Shown piece by piece: positions 7,831-15,896 of a stretch of DNA of 63,445 bases. A program made the position numbers and the translations under genes. Each line of letters opens with the position of its first letter. Positions within the stretch are counted from its first letter, which is position 1. The stretch is from G713 sp034717835 (GTDB lineage: Bacteria > Chloroflexota > Anaerolineae > B4-G1 > SLSP01). The notes below the pieces were generated by a model. It did no database searches. It was not told the DNA's origin and saw only the letters and a list, made by a program, of their open reading frames with translations. Location: positions 1 to 63,445 of the forward strand of contig JAYELZ010000273.1 of NCBI GenBank assembly GCA_034717835.1, in the 5' to 3' direction.

Positions 7831-9492
7831 TTACATCATACCGCCCATGCCGCCCATACCACCCATTCCAGGTGCACCACCAGCGGGAGCCGGAGGAGTC
7901 GGTTCAGGGATATCGGTGATGAGAGCTTCGGTGCTGAGAACCATCGCCGCCACGGAAGCGGCGTTCAACAACGCGCCCTTGGTGACTTTCGAGGGGTCAA
8001 TGATGCCGGCCTGCAGCATATCTCTGAAGGTACCCGTCATCACATCGTAACCAATGAGATTATTCTCTTGGTTTTCCTGCTCGCGACGTACATCGGCCAA
8101 AATAACCGCGCCGTCCTGCCCAGCATTCTCGGCAATGCGGCGAATAGGAGCTTCTAATGCTTTGTAGAGGATATTTACACCAGTCTGCTCATCGGGATAA
8201 GCCATCTTGATCTCAGCCAACACACTCAAGGCATTGAGCAACGCAATACCGCCGCCAGGGACGATACCCTCTTCGACTGCCGCGCGCGTGGCGCTCAAGG
8301 CGTCCTCCACACGGTGCTTCTTCTCTTTGAGCTCGGTCTCGGTAGCTGCGCCGGCCCGGATAATGGCTACGCCGCCCGCCATCTTCGCCAACCGCTCTTG
8401 GAGCTTCTCGCGGTCATAATCTGAGGTGGAATTCTCAATGCTGGCCTTGATTTGGTTGACACGGGCCATGATCATCTCATCACTGCCTCGGCCACCCACG
8501 ACGGTGGTGTCGTCTTTGGTGGTGACGACCTTATCAGCGCGACCTAGGTCGGCCAGAGTGGTGCTTTCTAACTTACGGCCCTCTTCCTCGGTGATCACGT
8601 GCCCACCGGTCAAGGTGGCGATATCCTGCAACATGGCCTTGCGGCGATCGCCAAAGCCGGGGGCCTTGATGGCTACCGCGGTCAACATGCCGCGCAACTT
8701 GTTGACGACCAGAGTCGCCAGAGCCTCACCATCTACGTCCTCGGCAAGGATAACCAGACTGCGGACGCCTTTCTGTACCAGTTTCTCCAAAATCGGGACT
8801 AAGTCCTGAGCGGAGGAAATCTTGGAATCATGGATCAAGATGTAAGCATCTTCAATCACGGCTTCCATAGTCTCGGGGTTGGTGACGAAGTAAGGGCTGA
8901 TGTAGCCACGGTCAAATTGCATACCTTCCACGTACTCGATGTCGAAGGACAAGCCCTTGGATTCCTCAACGGTGATGACGCCATCTTTACCGACTTTGTG
9001 CATTACTTCAGCGATCAGGTTACCGATCTGGCGGTCTTGCGCGGAGATGGAAGCGACGCTGGCTACGTCTTCTTTGGTCACGACCTCAACCGCCTCATCA
9101 TTCACAGCCTCGGCAACTTTCTCAGCAGCCGTCAAAATCCCCTTCTTCAGCAACATGGGGTTAGCGCCGGCGGCCACATTCTTCATACCCTCTTCAATTA
9201 ACACATGCGCCAACAGCGTCGCGGTGGTGGTGCCATCACCGGCGATATCATTGGTTTTGGTAGCGGCTTCTTTGAGCAATTGCGCGCCCATATTTTCGAA
9301 GGGATCTTCCAATTCAATTTCTTTGGCCACAGTCACGCCATCATGGGTAATCGTGGGGGAACCCCATTTCTTATCCAAAGCCACATTGCGACCCTTGGGG
9401 CCTAAGGTGGTTACTACCGCCTCGGCCAGTACTTCCATGCCTACCTGCAAAGCCGCACGGGCATCACGTCCAAATTTAAGTTGTTTAGCCAT
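7831..9492 (-). CDS. groEL: Chaperonin GroEL (HSP60)
   Basis: A 553-residue chaperonin subunit of normal family length, forming the 14-mer cage that folds proteins with GroES and ATP. Hallmarks are the start AKQLKFGRDARAAL, the nucleotide-loop motif DGTTTATLLA, the apical-domain segment, and the flexible C-terminal GGM repeats. The ATG follows AAAGGAG. It is second in the operon, 39 bases after groES, and is controlled by the double-CIRCE promoter upstream of groES. Confidence 0.99.
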   Translation of the reverse strand: MAKQLKFGRDARAALQVGMEVLAEAVVTTLGPKGRNVALDKKWGSPTITHDGVTVAKEIELEDPFENMGAQLLKEAATKTNDIAGDGTTTATLLAHVLIEEGMKNVAAGANPMLLKKGILTAAEKVAEAVNDEAVEVVTKEDVASVASISAQDRQIGNLIAEVMHKVGKDGVITVEESKGLSFDIEYVEGMQFDRGYISPYFVTNPETMEAVIEDAYILIHDSKISSAQDLVPILEKLVQKGVRSLVILAEDVDGEALATLVVNKLRGMLTAVAIKAPGFGDRRKAMLQDIATLTGGHVITEEEGRKLESTTLADLGRADKVVTTKDDTTVVGGRGSDEMIMARVNQIKASIENSTSDYDREKLQERLAKMAGGVAIIRAGAATETELKEKKHRVEDALSATRAAVEEGIVPGGGIALLNALSVLAEIKMAYPDEQTGVNILYKALEAPIRRIAENAGQDGAVILADVRREQENQENNLIGYDVMTGTFRDMLQAGIIDPSKVTKGALLNAASVAAMVLSTEALITDIPEPTPPAPAGGAPGMGGMGGMGGMM

Positions 9493-9531
9493 TATCTTTA
9501 CTCCTTTTCAGTATACTTGTATAAACTAACG

Positions 9532-9816
9532 TTAGGCTGCCAGAACTGCCAGCAAATCATCCTCACGCAAGATCAGAACTTCATCACCAAAACTACTCTT
9601 GAATTTGGTACCAGCGTACTTGGCATAGATCACGGTATCGCCTTCCTGCAAGACATCGCTCACTACGTCCGCACCCAGCGCCAAGATCTGACCCTGTTGG
9701 GGCTTTTCTTTGGCGGTATCCGGCAGCACCAGTTTGCCGCCAGCAATGGTCATCTCTTCTTCTTCGATGGGCTTTACCACTACACGGTCACCCAAAGGAC
9801 GAATCTCTACACTCAT
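9532..9816 (-). CDS. groES: Co-chaperonin GroES (HSP10)
   Basis: A 94-residue GroES starting MSVEIRPLGDRVVVKP, with the mobile loop region and the final EDDLLAVL strand. I chose the ATG at 9816, preceded by GGAGG, over a longer frame that begins at 9864, which would extend into the CIRCE element. It caps the GroEL cage. It is first in the groESL operon, whose HrcA repressor is not in this window. Confidence 0.98.
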   Translation of the reverse strand: MSVEIRPLGDRVVVKPIEEEEMTIAGGKLVLPDTAKEKPQQGQILALGADVVSDVLQEGDTVIYAKYAGTKFKSSFGDEVLILREDDLLAVLAA

Positions 9817-9857
9817 GCTCTTACCTCCATCCAATCTAAAATTGTGGTTTACGCTCA

Positions 9858-9884
9858 TTAGCACTCGCCGACTTAGAGTGCTAA
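9858..9884 (-). promoter_or_regulatory. CIRCE element 1 (HrcA operator), perfect
   Basis: TTAGCACTC-N9-GAGTGCTAA matches the CIRCE consensus exactly. It covers the expected transcription start of groES, where the HrcA repressor blocks transcription at normal temperature. Confidence 0.97.
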
Positions 9885-9896
9885 ATGATAGTCAAC

Positions 9897-9925
9897 ATAA
9901 TAACACAAGCCTGTTTTTTTGTCAA
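9897..9925 (-). promoter_or_regulatory. groESL promoter
   Basis: On the minus strand TTGACA (9920-9925), a 17-base spacer and TATTAT (9897-9902). It sits between the two CIRCE boxes, one overlapping the -35 and one at the start point. Confidence 0.92.
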
Positions 9926-9949
9926 GCACTCGACAGGGAAGAGTGCTAA
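9923..9949 (-). promoter_or_regulatory. CIRCE element 2, two mismatches
   Basis: CAAGCACTC-N9-GAGTGCTAA differs from the consensus at two bases of one arm. It overlaps the -35 box of the groESL promoter. Confidence 0.9.
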
Positions 9950-10198
9950 AAATGGCAAATAGCGGATGTCTTTAGGTTTTCATCAGCCGCAGCACGCCTA
10001 CTAAAGGGGTCTCCCGGAGGCTAAAGCCGCCGGTCCACCGGCGTGAACAGAGACTAGAGTGCATCAACGTGGGTGGACAGCCGGCGCCATGCACTTCAGC
10101 AAGCGACTCAGCTGTGTCACGGGGCCAACCACGGCCTAAAATGCCCAGCAGACTGTGGTGGCGCGGTCGGGAGACCGACCATAGCTAACGGCTAATCT
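9950..10198. repeat. Intergenic repeat-rich gap
   Basis: About 250 bases between the groESL promoter and the end of the response-regulator gene. It holds GC-rich short inverted repeats and a GCGGTCGGGAGACCGACC unit (about 10161-10180) related to units near 23538, 24630 and 61420-61490. No gene is seen. Confidence 0.5.
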
Positions 10199-11272
10199 TC
10201 ACGCCGGGACGTTTTCGATAATCTGCTGTACTGCGGCGACGTCCAGATCTTTCTTATCTAAGAAGGCCACCGCGCCCGCTTCCAACCCCAGCCGGTGGAA
10301 TTCACGGTCGGGATAGGCACTGATCAAGACGATACGCGCATCGGGGCAGAGAGCTTTGAGACGTCGGGTGCAACGAATGCCATCTTCGTCACCCAAAACT
10401 ACATCCACCAGCACCAAAGATGGGGAAAGCGCTTTAGCCAACCTGACAGCTTCTCCGACACTAGCTGCTTCGTAAACCACTGCTTGGGGATAGGCCCGTC
10501 CGACCATGCGTCGCAATTGAGCGCGGTAGAAATCACTATCATCCACCAATAGCAATGTGAATTGTGAGGGCAAAGCCACCGCACGGGCGGGGGACAAATG
10601 CCGGGGACTTATCTGCCGACCAGAAAACCCCATGATTTCAGGGTGCTCCAGAGCGTATGTAGCCGCTTCCAACCGGCTCTGGACATCCAGGCGCCGGTAG
10701 AGTCCGGTAAGATGATTTTCCACCGTCTTGACGCTCAACCCCAGGCGTTGCGCGATGCTCTGATTATCCAAACCCTCCTGCAGTAGCCGCAATAAATCAT
10801 GTTGACGGGGAGTGAGCGGGGAACGTCGAGGGAGCTGGACAGTATGTTGCACCAACTTATCCAAGAGAGGACTGGAAACCCAGCGCTTCCCCGCCAAAAT
10901 GCGTTGTACTGCCAATTTAAGATCGCTGAGTGGCTGGTCTTTGAGGTGATATCCATCCACGCCGAGACCTAATAATCCCTGCACATAGACATCATCATCG
11001 TAGGCGCTGATGACGAGGATGCGCATTTGAGGATAACGTTCACGGATCTGCCGAATAGCGGCCAGAGGTTCAAATTCCGGCATCTTCACATCGACAATCA
11101 AGAGGTCCGGCTGCTCAGCAGCTAGCGCGGTGCGTAACGCCGTTCCATCGTCGACCTGGCCTACAATTTCCAGTTCGGGGAGCTCTTGCAAGGCATTCAG
11201 GATACCGGCTCGCACAAGAGCATGATCATCCGCCAACAACAGACGAGTTCTATTCATAGCCTTTTTTTGCAT
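10199..11272 (-). CDS. Response regulator with REC-HTH(LuxR)-REC architecture
   Basis: A 357-residue regulator. The first receiver (about 5-125) keeps the acidic pair, the phospho-Asp in IVDVKMP and the conserved Lys. A NarL/LuxR-type helix-turn-helix follows (about 150-212, LTPRQHDLLRLL through VKTVENHLTGLYRRL). A second complete receiver is at the C-terminus (about 238-355), with its own Asp in LVDVVLGDEDG and Lys in LDKKD. A C-terminal receiver after the DNA-binding domain is unusual. The start is ATG 11272 or ATG 11257. It lies 66 bases after the ABC-histidine kinase fusion and is its likely partner, ending the sugar-transport operon. Confidence 0.9.
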   Translation of the reverse strand: MQKKAMNRTRLLLADDHALVRAGILNALQELPELEIVGQVDDGTALRTALAAEQPDLLIVDVKMPEFEPLAAIRQIRERYPQMRILVISAYDDDVYVQGLLGLGVDGYHLKDQPLSDLKLAVQRILAGKRWVSSPLLDKLVQHTVQLPRRSPLTPRQHDLLRLLQEGLDNQSIAQRLGLSVKTVENHLTGLYRRLDVQSRLEAATYALEHPEIMGFSGRQISPRHLSPARAVALPSQFTLLLVDDSDFYRAQLRRMVGRAYPQAVVYEAASVGEAVRLAKALSPSLVLVDVVLGDEDGIRCTRRLKALCPDARIVLISAYPDREFHRLGLEAGAVAFLDKKDLDVAAVQQIIENVPA

Positions 11273-11338
11273 TATTATGACCTGAGTGATTGATTTAAGA
11301 GGTGGATGGTAGACGGCAGACAATATGTAATGAACGAG

Positions 11339-12955
11339 CTATTTATGTGCCGAAGGATAGGGGCTAGGAATCTCAATCTCCAACTCCAATCCACCGGTTG
11401 AGGATGTCCGCACGATTAAACTACCGGAGAGCAATGAAACCCGCTCGCTGATGCCCACCAGTCCAAAATGTTTCTGCTCAGTCAAGGCAGCCAAATCCAC
11501 CGGGTCACCCATCCCGTAGCCATTGTCGCTCAAGCGCACCACCAGACCGGCCACATCCGTCCGTTGCAGCGAGAGTCTCACCTGCGTCGCACTGGCATGT
11601 TTCTGGACGTTACGCAAGCCCTCTTGGACAATACGGAAAACTGAAAGCTCGATGGGTTCTGGCAAACGCCCCAAATCAGAAGCAATATCCAGTTTCACCG
11701 CGATACCGCTCCGGGTAGTCCACTGCCCTACCAGTGAGCGGATGGCTGCCGAAAGACCATGGTTGTCAATAGTGGGGGGACGTAGGTCGCTGCATACCTG
11801 GCGCAGGCTCCCTACCACTTGCCGGATACCCTGGCGGATTTGCGCCAGTTCCAAATGCTGGATCTGGGGAGCATTTTCCGCCTCTTCCAGTTGATAATTA
11901 TAGCTCAACAGATCCTGGATGATCTGATCGTGCAGCTCGCGCGCCAGCACTTTACGCTCAGCTTCCCGCTCACTGATCAAACGACGACCAGCCTCCTGCA
12001 ACGCCAAGTTCAAGCCGTCCAGCGCTTCCAGTTGATTATTTAACCGCTCAATTAGCTGACGATTGAGCGAATCCTTCTCTTCCAAACTCTGGCGCAAGGC
12101 TAGTTGATCCTGGCGCAATTTTTCGGCTTGCTGCTGGGCCCGATGGTAGTTCTCGAACGCCCAGATTACCGGCGTGACCCGGGCTTGGCGTTTGGAACCC
12201 ACAATCAACTCTACAATCTCACGGGGAGTAGTCTCAGTGGTACGCCGCAGGGCTAGTTGCTGGCCTTGATATAAGACCAGGATACGATCGGTAACGGAAA
12301 AGATGTGTTCCAGATCATCGCTACTCAAGATGACCGCGACCTGTTGAGACTTCAACGCCGCAATCCATTCCAGTAGCTTCTCCTGACGTACAAAGCTAAG
12401 GGCCTCCAGGGCATCATCCAGCAATAGCAAGCGAGAGGGACGGCAGAATGCCCGCGCCAGAGCCACCACCTGTCTCTGTTCATCGGAGAGATTAGCCGCG
12501 CATTTCCTAAAAAAATCGGGAGACATCTCGAAGGAGGCCAACAAATCGCGCGCTATCGTCAGCATCTCCCCATCTTCGGGCAACAGTCTCAGCCATCCTG
12601 GAGCACGAATCTCGCGTCCCAGGAAAACATTATGCGCCACGTCCATTTCATTAATCAACTGCGGAGCCTGTTGTACTGCGGTAATACCCAAACGTTGGGC
12701 CCGGGCCGCGCTTTTAAGCGCCACGGGATTGCCATCTAGGATAATCTCACCAGCCGAAGGTGTGTAGACGCCACCGAGCAATCGAAAGAGCGTAGATTTA
12801 CCCGCCCCTCGCTGTCCCACCACGCCTAACACTTCGCCTGACGCAAGTGCAAAATTCACATCCACTAATGCCGGCACCGCACCAAAGTAGTGAGAAAGAT
12901 GATTGACTCTAAGAAATTTCGGTTGATCAGTTTTCATAATAAGTAGAACTAGCAC
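11339..12955 (-). CDS. Degenerate ABC ATPase domain fused to a sensor histidine kinase
   Basis: A 538-residue fusion. Residues 13-255 are the first nucleotide-binding domain of a CUT2-type sugar ABC ATPase. Walker A is intact (GQRGAGKST, 47-55). The signature is LSDEQ (156-160) instead of LSGGQ, the Walker B ends Asp-Asp (LLLLDD, 175-180) instead of Asp-Glu, and the switch His is Asp213. Hydrolysis is therefore doubtful. Residues 268-335 form a coiled coil. Residues 330-395 form a HisKA_3 dimerisation domain with phospho-acceptor His342 (ARELHDQ), followed by a HATPase domain (N-box around Asn449, SDNGYGM, FGLVGISER). There is no membrane segment. The start is GTG 12955 or ATG 12937. It lies in the sugar ABC operon, after the permease and before the regulator. 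I infer that it docks on the permease and reports transport. Confidence 0.92.
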   Translation of the reverse strand: MLVLLIMKTDQPKFLRVNHLSHYFGAVPALVDVNFALASGEVLGVVGQRGAGKSTLFRLLGGVYTPSAGEIILDGNPVALKSAARAQRLGITAVQQAPQLINEMDVAHNVFLGREIRAPGWLRLLPEDGEMLTIARDLLASFEMSPDFFRKCAANLSDEQRQVVALARAFCRPSRLLLLDDALEALSFVRQEKLLEWIAALKSQQVAVILSSDDLEHIFSVTDRILVLYQGQQLALRRTTETTPREIVELIVGSKRQARVTPVIWAFENYHRAQQQAEKLRQDQLALRQSLEEKDSLNRQLIERLNNQLEALDGLNLALQEAGRRLISEREAERKVLARELHDQIIQDLLSYNYQLEEAENAPQIQHLELAQIRQGIRQVVGSLRQVCSDLRPPTIDNHGLSAAIRSLVGQWTTRSGIAVKLDIASDLGRLPEPIELSVFRIVQEGLRNVQKHASATQVRLSLQRTDVAGLVVRLSDNGYGMGDPVDLAALTEQKHFGLVGISERVSLLSGSLIVRTSSTGGLELEIEIPSPYPSAHK

Positions 12956-12978
12956 ATTTCTAAGACCCTATAAAAGAC

Positions 12979-13024
12979 CGTGCAGATGCCCAATGCGAGA
13001 TCGTCAGCCGAGGGCACCTGCACG
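12979..13024 (-). terminator. Hairpin between permease and ABC-kinase genes
   Basis: On the minus strand CGTGCAGGTGCCC pairs with GGGCATCTGCACG (one G-U) across a 20-base loop, followed by TCTTTTATA. It could reduce transcription into the kinase-regulator genes relative to the transporter. Confidence 0.5.
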
Positions 13025-13054
13025 AGTTTTTGAAATAGTACGAATAGCTATAAG

Positions 13055-14245
13055 CTAACCCTGCTTGCTGCTATTCCGCGTAGCGACATCAAAGGCCACG
13101 GCAGCTACGAGCACCGCCCCACGCACGACGTACTGATAAGCAATGTCAATGCCCATCAAGTTCATGCCGCTGGTGAGTGACATGTAAACCAGCGCCCCAA
13201 TCAGCGACCCCATGACCTTACCTACACCACCGGCCGCCGAGACGCCGCCGATATACGCCGCCGCGATGGCATCCAGCTCAAACAACGTGCCGGCCGTAGT
13301 GGTGGCAGATTGCAAGCGTGAAGCAAAAAGAATGCCCGATAAAGCAGAAAGCATCCCCATTGAACCAAAGACCATAAAGATAATGTTTTTCACATTGATA
13401 CCACTCAACTCGGCAGCCTCTGGATTACCTCCCACGGCGTAAACATGCCGTCCAATCACCGTTTGCGTGGTGATAAAGTGATAAATTCCCACTACCAACA
13501 ATACTACCACGACGGTCCAAGAAAGGCCATTGTATCCCGCCAGCACCCAGGTAATCAGGGCCATCAACACAGAGACAAAAACCAACTTCAGGATAAATAT
13601 ATTTTGGGGCAAGACCTCAAAATTATAACCTTGTTTCTCTTTGCGGCTACTGAAGGCACTTCTAATGAAAAAGACGATGGCCACGACACCCAACAGCAAA
13701 GTCAGTTTGTGCACCTCTGGCAAGATATTACTCAGGCCAGGAATATCGGGGATGTAACCATTGCCAATAGCATTAAATATCTCATCGTTGATAATGATCG
13801 TCCCAGTGCCCGCCGTGACCAACAGCAAAGCCCCACGATAAATCAACCAGCCAGCCAGAGAAGTCACAAAAGAGGGAATCCCCAACTGTGCCACCGGGAA
13901 AGCGGTGAGCAAGCCCGCCAGCGTCCCGAGCACCAGAGCCAACGGAATGACCACATACACGGGTAAATGCCAGAACGAGAGCGCAATCGCCGCGATCGCC
14001 CCTAGAAAGCCGGAGAGAAAGCCTACCGACAGATCGATATGTTGAATGACAATCACCAATGTCATGCCGACAGCCAATACTGCAATGTAACCCGTCTGGT
14101 TCAACAGGTTACTGATATTACGTGACGAAATAAAAATACCATCCGTGGTGATGGTGAAAATCGCCATAATTACGAACAGGGCAATATACATACCATATTC
14201 GCGGATATTTTCCTTTAAGACCTTCTGCAAGTCCCTAAAAAACAT
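13055..14245 (-). CDS. Sugar ABC transporter permease (XylH/GguB type)
   Basis: A 396-residue integral membrane protein of the CUT2 (RbsC/XylH/MmsB) family, with many hydrophobic segments and the family motifs LAVGMTLVIVIQHIDLSVG and AAYIGGVSAAGGVGKVMGSLIGA. The length and the extra central loop region (about 190-250) fit the XylH/GguB branch rather than RbsC. The ATG follows GGAGG, 11 bases after the ATPase gene stop. It forms the channel for the sugar delivered by the binding protein at 15897. Confidence 0.93.
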   Translation of the reverse strand: MFFRDLQKVLKENIREYGMYIALFVIMAIFTITTDGIFISSRNISNLLNQTGYIAVLAVGMTLVIVIQHIDLSVGFLSGFLGAIAAIALSFWHLPVYVVIPLALVLGTLAGLLTAFPVAQLGIPSFVTSLAGWLIYRGALLLVTAGTGTIIINDEIFNAIGNGYIPDIPGLSNILPEVHKLTLLLGVVAIVFFIRSAFSSRKEKQGYNFEVLPQNIFILKLVFVSVLMALITWVLAGYNGLSWTVVVVLLVVGIYHFITTQTVIGRHVYAVGGNPEAAELSGINVKNIIFMVFGSMGMLSALSGILFASRLQSATTTAGTLFELDAIAAAYIGGVSAAGGVGKVMGSLIGALVYMSLTSGMNLMGIDIAYQYVVRGAVLVAAVAFDVATRNSSKQG

Positions 14246-14256
14246 TTCTAACCTCC

Positions 14257-15780
14257 TCAGTAATCCGTCGCTAGACTCATGATATTTTCTTGAGTAGCTT
14301 CCGCAGCCGGCATCTCTCCAACGATTCTCCCGCCAGAAACGACGTAGATTCTATCGCTCATGCCAAGTATCTCCGGCAACTCAGATGATATCGTGATAAT
14401 ACTCATCCCTTCTTGCACTAACCTATTCATAATCGTATAAATTTCATATTTGGCGCCCACATCAATACCACGGGTGGGTTCATCCAAAATCAATATATCC
14501 GGTTTGACAAACAAGCATTTAGCCAGACTGACTTTCTGCTGATTGCCACCACTTAGATTACTCACCAGCTGTTCAATACTGGGCGTCTTGATAGTCAGAG
14601 AACGCCGATATTCATTCGCCACTTTAATCTCGGCATTGTTATCAATCCTGCCATGATGGGCAATCTCCTGCAAATTCGCCAGAGTGATATTCTGCTTCAC
14701 ATCCTGGATTAGAATCAGACCATCCCCTTTGCGATCCTCTGTGAGGTACACCAACCCCGCCTCAAGTGCATCGTGGGGATGTCCAAACTCTATTGGTTCA
14801 CCCTTTACGAATATCTCCCCGCTAATATGATAATGAGCGGCATTGCCAAACAAGCTTAATGCCAGCTCCGTACGTCCAGCTCCCATCAACCCCGCCAACC
14901 CGACGATTTCACCTTTCTTGACGTTGAAATTGATATCTTTCAGGATTTCTCGTCCCAGTCGCGGATCGTAGGCATGCCAGTTTTTGATCTCGAACGCGAC
15001 CTCTGTGGAAATTTCATGCTCTCTAGGCGGATAGATGTTATCAATTTCTCGTCCTACCATGTGCTTGATCAACGCGGGCTCGGCTACTTCACCGGCACTG
15101 GCATCCAGAGTACAAATAGTCTGTCCATCACGCAAAACAGTGACTGTATCTGCAACATCTATGATCTCTTTCAATTTATGGGAAATCAAGATGCAGGTAA
15201 CCCCTTGTTCACGCTGTTCGCGCAGCAAGCGCAATAAGTTAGCGCTATCATCTTCATTCAAAGCCGCAGTAGGCTCATCTAAAATCAAGATGCTCACATT
15301 ACGATGTAACGCTTTGGCGATTTCCACCAGTTGCTGCTGCCCTACCCCCAAATCCTTGATCTTGGTAGAAGGGTTTATGTCCAATCCGACACGCTTAAGT
15401 ATCGCCGCGGTCTGTTTGATGGTTTCGTTCCAATTAATCGCGAGCCCTTTACTAATCTCTTGACCCAAGAAGATATTCTCATAAACCGGCAATTCAGGAA
15501 TCAGCGCCAATTCCTGGTAAATGATAGCTATGCCGGCTTTTTCGCTCTCGCTAATATGCTTATATTCCTGCACTTCCTCGTGCAACAAAATATCGCCGGT
15601 GTACGATCCAAAAGCGTGTACCCCGCTCAATACTTTCATTAAGGTAGATTTCCCCGCGCCGTTCTCCCCTACCAAGCCATGAATCTCACCCTCAGCAACC
15701 GTAAAACTAACGTTGTCTAGGGCCTTCACGCCGGGGAACTCTTTAGTAATGTTCCGCATCTCCAATATGGGAGCACCCAT
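14257..15780 (-). CDS. Sugar ABC transporter ATPase (XylG/GguA type, two NBDs)
   Basis: A 507-residue CUT2 ATPase with two fused nucleotide-binding domains. The first has Walker A GENGAGKST, signature LGVGQQQLVE, Walker B LILDEPTAAL and a switch His in ISHKL. The second has the usual degenerate Walker A (GLMGAGRTE) but an intact LSGGNQQK signature and DEPTRGIDVG. The motif set is typical of active GguA/MmsA/XylG proteins and contrasts with the degenerate domain in the kinase fusion downstream. It lies between the binding protein gene (116-base gap) and the permease gene. Confidence 0.95.
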   Translation of the reverse strand: MGAPILEMRNITKEFPGVKALDNVSFTVAEGEIHGLVGENGAGKSTLMKVLSGVHAFGSYTGDILLHEEVQEYKHISESEKAGIAIIYQELALIPELPVYENIFLGQEISKGLAINWNETIKQTAAILKRVGLDINPSTKIKDLGVGQQQLVEIAKALHRNVSILILDEPTAALNEDDSANLLRLLREQREQGVTCILISHKLKEIIDVADTVTVLRDGQTICTLDASAGEVAEPALIKHMVGREIDNIYPPREHEISTEVAFEIKNWHAYDPRLGREILKDINFNVKKGEIVGLAGLMGAGRTELALSLFGNAAHYHISGEIFVKGEPIEFGHPHDALEAGLVYLTEDRKGDGLILIQDVKQNITLANLQEIAHHGRIDNNAEIKVANEYRRSLTIKTPSIEQLVSNLSGGNQQKVSLAKCLFVKPDILILDEPTRGIDVGAKYEIYTIMNRLVQEGMSIITISSELPEILGMSDRIYVVSGGRIVGEMPAAEATQENIMSLATDY

Positions 15781-15896
15781 AGCGCCTCCGTTTTCTAAAA
15801 TTATACACAGTAAGCTAGCTCAACAGGGACAGTGTTGAAATTAAATCTCCACCACCCCTGCTTTTTCACCTAATTATTATTCGCCAGCTTAGAGAA

